This document shows positions 43,713 through 50,829 of a stretch of 64,000 bases of DNA, in pieces. Made by a program: the position numbers and the translations under genes. The DNA comes from CAIKZZ01 sp036742455 (lineage in GTDB: Bacteria; Pseudomonadota; Gammaproteobacteria; Steroidobacterales; Steroidobacteraceae): NCBI GenBank assembly GCA_036742455.1, contig DAINQU010000003.1, forward strand, positions 62,001-126,000, in the 5' to 3' direction. Each line of letters starts with the position of its first letter. Within the stretch, counting starts at the first letter, position 1. The notes below the pieces were generated by a model that saw only the letters and a program-made list of their open reading frames with translations, was not told where the DNA came from and searched no databases.

Positions 43713-45122
43713 ATGCTGAAGCCCGCACTGCAACTGAAACTCGGCCAGCGTCAGGCCATGACGCCACAACTGCAGCAGGCGATCCGTCTGTTACAGCTGA
43801 CGGCTATGGAGTTGCAGCAGACCGTCCGTGACAGCTTGGCCGAAAATGTGATGTTGGAGCTCGAGGAGGGGGGCGAGGATTTCGACAGCGGCATTCCGGC
43901 TGACACCCTCGTGCCGGGCGATGACCCAGACCCCGACGTTGACCCCATCGAAGACCCCTGGGCGGAGAGCCACAGCGGCCCAAGCGCCGGCGATGCGCCC
44001 TGGTCGGAGGAGGATCGGTCGCCGGAATACGCCGATCCGTCGGGCGGCAGCTTGCAAGACCACCTCCTCCATCAATTGGAGCTCGCGCGGCGATCGCCGC
44101 GCGAAGAAGCCATCGGTCGAGCCATCATTGATGCCATCAACGACGATGGGTACCTGACCGATGATCTGGACACAATCGTCGACGTGCTCAGACCGGATGT
44201 TGAGTGCACGGTGGATGAGGTCCAATCCGTGCTCCGCACGGTTCAGACGTTTGACCCTGTTGGCGTCGGGGCTCGCTCGATTAGTGAATGTATCGAACTG
44301 CAACTGGCGCAACTGTCGCCCACAACGCCGGGCCTGCTCTGCGCCGTCTATGCCGCTCGAGACTATCTGCCGCAGATCGCATCGGGTGACCACAGCGCAG
44401 TGCGCCGTGCATTAGACGTCAGCGTCGACGAATGGGCCCATGCCTTAGCACTGGTCCGTGCCTGTCACCCCCGGCCCGGGAATGCTATTCAGCACCGTCA
44501 ACCCGAATTCGTCGTTCCCGATGTCGTCGTCAACAAACGTGCAGGCGGGTGGACGGTCGAACTCAATTCATCCGCGGTTCCGCGACTGCGGGTCAATGCC
44601 GACTACGCCGCCCAGGTCACGCGCGAGCATGTCGCCATGCGTGCCCAGCTCCAAGAAGCCCGGTGGCTGATCAAAAGCATCGAGATGCGCAACGACACCC
44701 TTCTGAAGGTTGCAAAGATGCTGGTCCAGCGTCAGTCCGCCTTTCTCGAGCTCGGCGACGAGGCAATGGAGCCGCTGGTCCTGCGAGAAATTGCCGACGC
44801 GGTTGAAATGCATGAATCAACGATCTCCCGGGTGACGACCGGAAAATATATGCTCACCCCACGGGGCACTTTCGAATTCCGTCACTTTTTTTCCAGCCAT
44901 GTTTCGGCTTCGGATGGTACGGAGGTGTCATCGACGGCAATTAGGGCCAAGATCAAGAAACTGATTGCGGGTGAGTCCCCTGACAACCCGCTGTCGGACA
45001 GTCGGATTGCCGAAATTTTGGCAGCCGATGGCGCCAAGGTAGCGCGGCGGACCGTGGCGAAGTACCGGGAGGCGATGCGAATCGCTCCCTCAAGCGAGCG
45101 GCGTACGACACTCGCACGTTGA
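43713..45122 (+). CDS. rpoN: RNA polymerase sigma-54 factor
   Basis: Sigma-54 directs RNA polymerase to -24/-12 promoters that need an AAA activator. The 469-residue protein has region I (LQLKLGQRQAMTPQLQQAIR), an acidic region II rich in Asp and Pro, the core-binding part (SLQDHLLHQLELARRSP) and the C-terminal DNA-binding part with helix-turn-helix (LVLREIADAVEMHESTISRV) and the RpoN box ARRTVAKYRE. The ATG at 43713 fits the family start and has AAGGTGG upstream; a GTG at 43659 overlapping lptB (GTGA) would add 18 unlike residues. Confidence 0.97.
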   Translation: MLKPALQLKLGQRQAMTPQLQQAIRLLQLTAMELQQTVRDSLAENVMLELEEGGEDFDSGIPADTLVPGDDPDPDVDPIEDPWAESHSGPSAGDAPWSEEDRSPEYADPSGGSLQDHLLHQLELARRSPREEAIGRAIIDAINDDGYLTDDLDTIVDVLRPDVECTVDEVQSVLRTVQTFDPVGVGARSISECIELQLAQLSPTTPGLLCAVYAARDYLPQIASGDHSAVRRALDVSVDEWAHALALVRACHPRPGNAIQHRQPEFVVPDVVVNKRAGGWTVELNSSAVPRLRVNADYAAQVTREHVAMRAQLQEARWLIKSIEMRNDTLLKVAKMLVQRQSAFLELGDEAMEPLVLREIADAVEMHESTISRVTTGKYMLTPRGTFEFRHFFSSHVSASDGTEVSSTAIRAKIKKLIAGESPDNPLSDSRIAEILAADGAKVARRTVAKYREAMRIAPSSERRTTLAR

Positions 45123-45152
45123 TAGACGACATTGGATTTAAGGAGAATGACT

Positions 45153-45467
45153 ATGCAGCTGACTCTGACAGGACATCACTTGGAAGTAACCGATTCGCTG
45201 CGTCAGTACGTGGAAAAGAAGTTCGACAAGCTAGTGCGCCATTTCGACCAAGTGATCGACGTGCACTGCACTTTGACCGTCGAGAAATTAACCCACCGGG
45301 CCGAAGCAACGCTGCACGTCCCGGGCGGTGCCATTCACGCGGACGCGAGCGAGAGCCATATGTACGCCGCCATCGACGCGTTAACGGACAAACTGGACCG
45401 ACTCGTGAAGAAGCACAAAGAAAAGAAGAATGATCACCACGCATCGGAGGTCGTGAAAGGGGCCTGA
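45153..45467 (+). CDS. hpf: Ribosome hibernation promoting factor
   Basis: HPF binds the 30S subunit in stationary phase and promotes 100S ribosome dimers. The 104-residue protein is the short type: MQLTLTGHHLEVTDSLRQYV, LTVEKLTHRAEATLHVPGG and SHMYAAIDALTDKLDRLVKKHKEK, with a basic C-terminal end. AAGGAG lies 7 bases before the ATG at 45153; an in-frame ATG two codons earlier is too close to it. The 30-base gap after rpoN fits one operon. Confidence 0.96.
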   Translation: MQLTLTGHHLEVTDSLRQYVEKKFDKLVRHFDQVIDVHCTLTVEKLTHRAEATLHVPGGAIHADASESHMYAAIDALTDKLDRLVKKHKEKKNDHHASEVVKGA

Positions 45468-45514
45468 AGCTGCCCCGGGGGGTCTCCCATCGACACCCCG
45501 GAAAGCCGTACCAT

Positions 45515-45544
45515 CGTCGAGCGGGCGCTCTGCCCGCCTCGACG
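45515..45544 (+). terminator. Hairpin between hpf and rapZ
   Basis: CGTCGAG plus CGGGC pairs with GCCCG and CTCGACG across a 5-base loop with one bulged base. It ends 12 bases before the rapZ ATG. No U-tract follows. It may attenuate transcription or limit access to the rapZ ribosome site. Confidence 0.45.
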
Positions 45545-45556
45545 ACGGGCGGCGAC

Positions 45557-46423
45557 ATGCGTTTAATCATCGTCAGCGGACTTTCTGGATCGGGCAAGAG
45601 CATCGCGCTCAACATGCTCGAAGATCTGGGCTGGTTCTGTACTGACAACATTCCGGTCGGCCTGCTCAACGCGTTCATCAGTCACGCCGTACAGCGTCCG
45701 GGCGACCTGTATGACAAAGTCGCCGTGGGCCTCGATGCCCGTAACGATCCTCGAGAAATTGCAGAGGTGCCCCGCATGCTGCTCGGCTTGCGGCGCAGCG
45801 GTATCCAATGCGAGCTGATCTATCTCGCGGCGGATGAAGACACCTTACTTCGCCGATTCGGGGAAACACGGCGCCGCCATCCGTTGGTTCGAGACGGCTT
45901 GGATTTACGGGGAGCAATCACCGAAGAACTCCGCTTATTAGACCCACTCACCGACGGCGCGGACTTGGTGATCGATACAACCCGCAGCAGCGTGCATCAG
46001 CTTCGCGAGCAGATTCGCGTCCGAGTGGAACCTCGCTCGCGGGGTCGCTTGTCGATCATGTTTGAATCCTTCGGCTACAAGCACGGTATTCCCGGCGGCG
46101 CCGACTTCGTCTTCGATGCCCGTACACTCCCGAATCCCTATTGGGTCCCGACCTTGCAAACGCTCACGGGACGCGACCCTGCAGTGATCGAATTCCTGGA
46201 AAGTGAACCGGCCGTTCGATCACTGCTCGAGGACATCGTGTCCTTCATCGAACGACGGGTGCCGCTTTACGAGAGCAATAATCGGGCCTACCTGACGGTC
46301 GCGGTGGGTTGTACGGGTGGCCAGCACCGATCGGTGTATCTCGTCGAGCGGCTAGCCGCCCACTTCACTCACCGATACCCCGGCGTTGTCGCGCGTCACT
46401 CATCACTCGAAAGGAACGACTGA
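45557..46423 (+). CDS. rapZ: RNase adapter protein RapZ
   Basis: RapZ guides RNase E to the small RNA GlmZ and so tunes glucosamine-6-phosphate supply for wall and LPS synthesis. The 288-residue protein has an N-terminal P-loop kinase-like domain (VSGLSGSGKSIALNMLED, FCTDNIPVGLL) and the C-terminal RNA-binding domain (FESFGYKHGIPGGADFVFD, LPNPYWVPTLQ, VAVGCTGGQHRSVYL). The length is close to E. coli (284). In most relatives ptsN lies between hpf and rapZ; here only 89 bases separate them. The last 28 bases overlap the convergent patatin gene. Confidence 0.96.
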   Translation: MRLIIVSGLSGSGKSIALNMLEDLGWFCTDNIPVGLLNAFISHAVQRPGDLYDKVAVGLDARNDPREIAEVPRMLLGLRRSGIQCELIYLAADEDTLLRRFGETRRRHPLVRDGLDLRGAITEELRLLDPLTDGADLVIDTTRSSVHQLREQIRVRVEPRSRGRLSIMFESFGYKHGIPGGADFVFDARTLPNPYWVPTLQTLTGRDPAVIEFLESEPAVRSLLEDIVSFIERRVPLYESNNRAYLTVAVGCTGGQHRSVYLVERLAAHFTHRYPGVVARHSSLERND

Positions 46424-47538
46424 AGCGCCTCTTTATTGCGCACGGCATCGGCGTAGCCCAAGGCGATGAGGTCACGGGCGTAGGCGCCGTCGAAGAGCAA
46501 GTAGCTCAACAGCAATTGGCCGCCGCGGTTCGCCGCTCCCAGGGTTCGCATCAGCAGCCGAACCGCGAAGGGCATGCGCTGCGCATGCCGCGCAGCGACG
46601 TCACCCGGATCCTGGCTGGGCTCGATCAACAACGCGCGTACCGGTCGCAACCCACCGGCCGCCGAGCCGGCGGCCTCGATCAGGCGATTATCGCGCTCAA
46701 GGCGCTCAATATCGGCGTGCAGATTGCTGGTGAACAGCGTGTCCAGCATAAATCCAAAAATATGTCCGAAACTGGGCTCCATCATCGTGGGCCCCGTCGA
46801 AGCACCCGGTGCCGCACGCACGCCAATCACCAACACCCGGTCAGCGCCCAAATTGATCGCCGGCGCGAGTGGCTCACGTTGTCGCATCGCCCCATCGCCG
46901 TAATAGCCATCCGGTAACCGGACGGCCGGAAACAGAAACGGGACGGCAGCGCTGGCCATCAAATGATCCAACGTTAAGTCCGCGGGTTCACCCCCCGACC
47001 AGCCGGATCCAACCACCCCAGCGGCATGGGACATGTAATAGGTACGACTCGGAGCGCCCTTGTACGGCGCGGCAGTAATTGCCAACGCATCAAGGTCGCC
47101 CCGATCCAGCGACTGCAGAACTCGCGCAAAGTTGACGTGGGATTCGAGAGTCTGGCGCAGAGGATGATTGTCAAAGAGCGAATGCGGTGGACGCGCCATC
47201 AGCCCGCCGGTCAGGAACGCCAACACCCAGCGCATCGCGGCTCCGACGACCGCCAAGGGATCGTTACGCCACACCTGACCGACCCGGAAGTGACTCCAGA
47301 AACGCTCGATCGTGGCGACGCCCGCCGGAAAATGACGGGCGTTGGCAGCCAGTATCGAACCGATGATCGCGCCGGCAGACGTTCCGCAGACGATGCGAAA
47401 AGGCATCGGCGCATCCGGTTCCACCCATTCGGCCAACGCTTTGAGCACCCCGACTTGATAGGCCCCACGCGCGCCACCGCCCGTCAGCACTAACGCGCGA
47501 CGCGGCTGTCCAGTACGACTCGTTGGCCCCTCGATCAT
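46396..47538 (-). CDS. Patatin-like phospholipase
   Basis: This 380-residue protein is a patatin-family serine hydrolase. The oxyanion hole is in LVLTGGGARGAYQVGVL, the nucleophile in CGTSAGAIIGS, and the catalytic aspartate in YYGDGAMRQ. The Ser-Asp dyad is intact. There is no signal peptide. The C-terminal third, about residues 230-380, resembles the extra domain of bacterial patatin-like proteins, with arginine-rich helices. Substrate is not known; acyl-ester or phospholipid hydrolysis is the family activity. The 3' end overlaps rapZ by 28 bases. Confidence 0.9.
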   Translation of the reverse strand: MIEGPTSRTGQPRRALVLTGGGARGAYQVGVLKALAEWVEPDAPMPFRIVCGTSAGAIIGSILAANARHFPAGVATIERFWSHFRVGQVWRNDPLAVVGAAMRWVLAFLTGGLMARPPHSLFDNHPLRQTLESHVNFARVLQSLDRGDLDALAITAAPYKGAPSRTYYMSHAAGVVGSGWSGGEPADLTLDHLMASAAVPFLFPAVRLPDGYYGDGAMRQREPLAPAINLGADRVLVIGVRAAPGASTGPTMMEPSFGHIFGFMLDTLFTSNLHADIERLERDNRLIEAAGSAAGGLRPVRALLIEPSQDPGDVAARHAQRMPFAVRLLMRTLGAANRGGQLLLSYLLFDGAYARDLIALGYADAVRNKEALQSFLSSDE

Positions 47539-47601
47539 GCTGACATTATGCGCTCGAACACCGTAGGATCGAATCCTCTCACCGGCACAAAGGCCACTTT
47601 C

Positions 47602-48159
47602 ATGCGCACCGCTCTTATTGCCGTATCGCTCAGCGCTATCCTCGCTGTCACCGCGTTGTTGTCGTCGCCGCGAGCGTTAGCCGACGCGCCGGCCGTCGGG
47701 TCGTTAGCACCCGCCTTCGCATTGCAGGACCAAAACGGCGAGACACATAAGCTATCCGACTACAAAGGCAGCTGGGTCGTGCTGTACTTTTATCCCAAGG
47801 ACGACACGCCGGGGTGCACGACGGAAGCATGCTCACTGCGCGACAACATTTTTGCGTACCGTCGCGCGGGTGCCACCATCCTCGGCATCAGCGTCGATGA
47901 TGTCGAATCGCACAAAGCATTTGCGTCGAAGCATTCCCTGCCGTTCACTTTGTTGGCCGACCCGACCAAGCAAACGGCACGCGACTACGGCGTGTTGGTG
48001 AAAATGCTGGGCGTTTTTGAAGTCGCCCAGCGCGACACGTATCTGATCGACCCCCAAGGACGCATTGTGCGCCACTGGCCGAAGGTCGACCCCAAGGACC
48101 ATTCGGACATGGTCCTTAAGGAATTGCTCGCTTTGCAGGGCGGAAAGTCCGCGCCGTGA
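47602..48159 (+). CDS. Secreted Bcp-type peroxiredoxin
   Basis: This 185-residue peroxiredoxin would reduce peroxides with a thiol donor. It matches Bcp: the peroxidatic Cys72 in DDTPGCTTEACSLRD and a second cysteine five residues on (Cys77), the 45/50 arrangement of E. coli Bcp. Unlike E. coli Bcp it has an N-terminal signal peptide (MRTALIAVSLSAILAVTALL, cleavage probably after ALA at residue 27), so it should work in the periplasm. The ATG at 47602 is chosen because it starts this peptide; an in-frame ATG at 47548 adds 18 hydrophilic residues. The stop abuts that of the convergent DUF2059 gene. Confidence 0.9.
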   Translation: MRTALIAVSLSAILAVTALLSSPRALADAPAVGSLAPAFALQDQNGETHKLSDYKGSWVVLYFYPKDDTPGCTTEACSLRDNIFAYRRAGATILGISVDDVESHKAFASKHSLPFTLLADPTKQTARDYGVLVKMLGVFEVAQRDTYLIDPQGRIVRHWPKVDPKDHSDMVLKELLALQGGKSAP

Positions 48160-48702
48160 TCATTTTGCCGGCGCTTCAGCCTTACGCTCACAGTTGCAGG
48201 CCGCGATAATTTTCCGCACCTGCTCGGTGTAATGCTGAATCGCCGGCTGCAAGTGCGGCTGCAGATCGGCCTGCATTTTCTCCATCACCTTGGGCATGGC
48301 CGCGCGCGACGCGGCCACAGTCTTCTGACCGAGTGGCGATTGGTAGAACGCCAGTAGCTGTTGCAGCTCTTCGTCCGAGAAATTGGCACCGTACGCCTCG
48401 CCCCACACGGCGGCCATTTCGTCACGGTGCATAGCGCCGGCCGTGACTTCGTCGATGAATTCGTTGTACGCCTTGCGTAACTGACCCATCACTTCGGCAT
48501 TCGCATCAATCCGCGTGAGCAAGGTGGCCATGCCCTTGTCGGCATCGCTGCGCGCCTGCTGGCGGACCATGTCACGAGCGGCGTCAAACGCTTGGCCCAC
48601 GCCTTCGGCGTCCATCAAGGCAGTGATTTGCTGAGCACGCGTCTCCGCTTGAGACGGCGCAGCGACAGCGGCGAGGACGAGGCAAAGGGCAGCAGCGAAA
48701 CG
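48160..48702 (-). CDS. DUF2059 domain-containing exported protein
   Basis: This 180-residue protein has a signal peptide (MRFAAALCLVLAAVAAPSQA) and an all-helical DUF2059 domain, best seen in YNEFIDEVTAGAMHRDEMAA and FSDEELQQLLAFYQSPLGQK. The latter block, with its FYxSPxG pattern, is the family hallmark. Function is unknown. GGGAG lies 5 bases before the ATG at 48702. The stop codons of this gene and of the peroxiredoxin touch within TGATCA, leaving no space for a terminator. Confidence 0.85.
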   Translation of the reverse strand, partial: RFAAALCLVLAAVAAPSQAETRAQQITALMDAEGVGQAFDAARDMVRQQARSDADKGMATLLTRIDANAEVMGQLRKAYNEFIDEVTAGAMHRDEMAAVWGEAYGANFSDEELQQLLAFYQSPLGQKTVAASRAAMPKVMEKMQADLQPHLQPAIQHYTEQVRKIIAACNCERKAEAPAK

Positions 48703-48766
48703 CATGATGACTCCCAAAAGTCATAGAGGAATAGCAAAAGCCTAGCAGTTATCGATGAACGCCGCT

Positions 48767-49951
48767 TTATCGGGCATTCAGAACGCGCGCCGCTCGATCC
48801 AAACCGGCCGGCGACAACGGATACATTCGATCGCTCAAGAGCTCGCGGGCGACGCGGATGGACGGAACGTACTCCCATTGTGCCTCTGGCTGCGGATTCA
48901 GCCAGGCGAATCGAGGAAACGACTGCAGCAAGCGACCTAGCCACACCGCCCCCGCCTCTTCGTTCCAATGTTCCACGCTGCCGCCCGGCCGCAGAATCTC
49001 GTACGGACCCATCGTCGCGTCGCCGACGAAGATGAGACGATAGTCTGGACCGTACGTCCGTAGCACATCCTGTAACGGAATCCGCTGCTGGTAACGCCGG
49101 CGATTGTCCCGCCAGACCGACTCGTAGACGAAATTGTGAAAGTAATAGTGTTCTAAATGACGAAATTCGGTACGGGCTGCGCTGAACAACTCTTCGGTCA
49201 GTTTGACGTGATCATCCATGGACCCACCGACGTCCAGGAACAACAGTACTTTCACCGCATTGTGACGTTCCGGCCGCAACTTCAGGTCCAGCCACCCCGC
49301 ATTGCGCGCCGTGGCCGTGATCGTGCCTTCCAGATCCAACTCATCCGGCGCGCCTTCTCGCGCGAAGCGCCGTAAGCGACGCAAGGCAACTTGCAGGTTT
49401 CGCGTTCCGAGCTCGACGGAATCGTCGAAGTTACGAAACTCCCGTCGATCCCATACCTTGACCGCACTGCGCTGGCGCGATCCTTCTTGCCCCATGCGCA
49501 CACCTTCCGGGTTGTAACCGTAGGCACCAAACGGTGAACGGCCCGCGGTACCGATCCACTTGTTACCGCCCTCGTGCCGCCCTTTTTGCTCCTGCAAGCG
49601 TTCCCGCAACGCATCCATCACGTGCTCGAGGCCACCCAGCGCCTCTATTTTTGCTTTTTCTTCCGCCGTTAGTTTCAGTTCGGCGAGTCGACGCAGCCAA
49701 TCTTCAGGGATTTCCGCGCCCATCAATGTATTAAGGCTCGATTCAATTCCCGCGAAATGAGCAGAGAAGACACGATCGTAGCGATCGTAGTAACGCTCAT
49801 CCTTGATCAGAACAGCCCGTGCGAGCACATAGAAGTCATCCACCGAATAGTCGGCGATTCCACTCTTGAGCGCCGCCATCAGCGACAGATACTCGGTGAT
49901 GGACACCGGGATTCCGGCTTCCCGCAGCAGCGCAATGAACCGAATCAGCAT
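48767..49951 (-). CDS. VWA domain protein, CoxE-like
   Basis: This 394-residue protein ends in a von Willebrand A domain with a MIDAS motif at LLFLDVGGSMDDH (Asp240, Gly242, Ser244). The N-terminal 100 residues form a helical region (EAGIPVSITEYLSLMAALKS) typical of CoxE-like proteins, and a basic linker follows (RRLRRFAREGAPDELDL). It has no signal peptide. Partners of this type are found next to MoxR AAA ATPases, as here: the ATPase gene ends 13 bases before this one starts. The pair probably assembles or activates a metal- or cofactor-containing enzyme; the client is unknown. Confidence 0.88.
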   Translation of the reverse strand: MLIRFIALLREAGIPVSITEYLSLMAALKSGIADYSVDDFYVLARAVLIKDERYYDRYDRVFSAHFAGIESSLNTLMGAEIPEDWLRRLAELKLTAEEKAKIEALGGLEHVMDALRERLQEQKGRHEGGNKWIGTAGRSPFGAYGYNPEGVRMGQEGSRQRSAVKVWDRREFRNFDDSVELGTRNLQVALRRLRRFAREGAPDELDLEGTITATARNAGWLDLKLRPERHNAVKVLLFLDVGGSMDDHVKLTEELFSAARTEFRHLEHYYFHNFVYESVWRDNRRRYQQRIPLQDVLRTYGPDYRLIFVGDATMGPYEILRPGGSVEHWNEEAGAVWLGRLLQSFPRFAWLNPQPEAQWEYVPSIRVARELLSDRMYPLSPAGLDRAARVLNAR

Positions 49952-49964
49952 CGCAGGTCTCGCC

Positions 49965-50819
49965 CTAGCGTACTGTTCGTCGATTCATAAACACCAATTG
50001 CTCGAACAAATGAACGTCCTGCTCGTTTTTCAAGAGCGCACCGTACAACGGCGGGATGGTGCCCTTGCCGTCAGTAGCCCGGAGGTCTGCCGGATCAATA
50101 TCCTCGGCCAACAGCAATTTGAGCCAATCCAATAACTCCGACGTCGACGGCTTTTTCTTAAGGCCCGGTACGTCGCGGATCCGATAGAACGCCTCCAGCG
50201 CGTCGGCGAGCAATGCTTGTTTGATCCCCGGAAAGTGCACTTCAACAATGCGCTGCATTGTTTCGGCGTCAGGGAAGCGAATGTAGTGAAAGAAACAGCG
50301 ACGCAAGAATGCGTCCGGCAATTCCTTTTCGTTATTGCTGGTAATGATAATGATCGGCCGATGACGAGCTCGGATCGTTTCGCGCGTCTCGTAAACGTAG
50401 AACTCCATCCGATCGATTTCACGCAACAAGTCGTTGGGAAATTCGATATCCGCTTTGTCGATTTCATCAATCAGCAGGACGGGCTGTACGTCACTCGTGA
50501 ACGCCTCCCACAGACGGCCTTTGACGATGTAATTGCCGATATCGTGTACGCGAGCATCGCCTAACTGCGAGTCCCGCAGGCGAGAGACTGCGTCGTACTC
50601 GTAAAGACCCTGCTGCGCCTTCGTCGTCGATTTCACGTGCCATTCAAAAAGAGGGCGGTCCAAAAACTGCGCGATCTCCTCGGCCAGCTGTGTCTTGCCA
50701 GTGCCCGGCTCGCCTTTGATCAGCAACGGGCGACCCAACGTCACCGCGGCGGCGACCGCCATCGAGAGATCATCGGTCGTCACATACCGTTGGGTGCCCG
50801 AAAATCGACGCGTCAGCAT
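49965..50819 (-). CDS. MoxR-family AAA ATPase
   Basis: This 284-residue MoxR-type AAA+ ATPase acts as a chaperone with VWA proteins. Walker A is GEPGTGKT (36-43), Walker B VLLIDEIDKAD (about 114-124), sensor 1 lies in IIITSNNEKELPDAFLRRCF with its arginine finger, and a small C-terminal lid follows. The ATG at 50819 is preferred, with GAGGA 6 bases upstream; 29 further codons in frame run into the penicillin acylase end. It sits 10 bases after that gene and 13 before the VWA gene. Confidence 0.93.
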   Translation of the reverse strand: MLTRRFSGTQRYVTTDDLSMAVAAAVTLGRPLLIKGEPGTGKTQLAEEIAQFLDRPLFEWHVKSTTKAQQGLYEYDAVSRLRDSQLGDARVHDIGNYIVKGRLWEAFTSDVQPVLLIDEIDKADIEFPNDLLREIDRMEFYVYETRETIRARHRPIIIITSNNEKELPDAFLRRCFFHYIRFPDAETMQRIVEVHFPGIKQALLADALEAFYRIRDVPGLKKKPSTSELLDWLKLLLAEDIDPADLRATDGKGTIPPLYGALLKNEQDVHLFEQLVFMNRRTVR

Positions 50820-50829
50820 AGGGGGTCCT

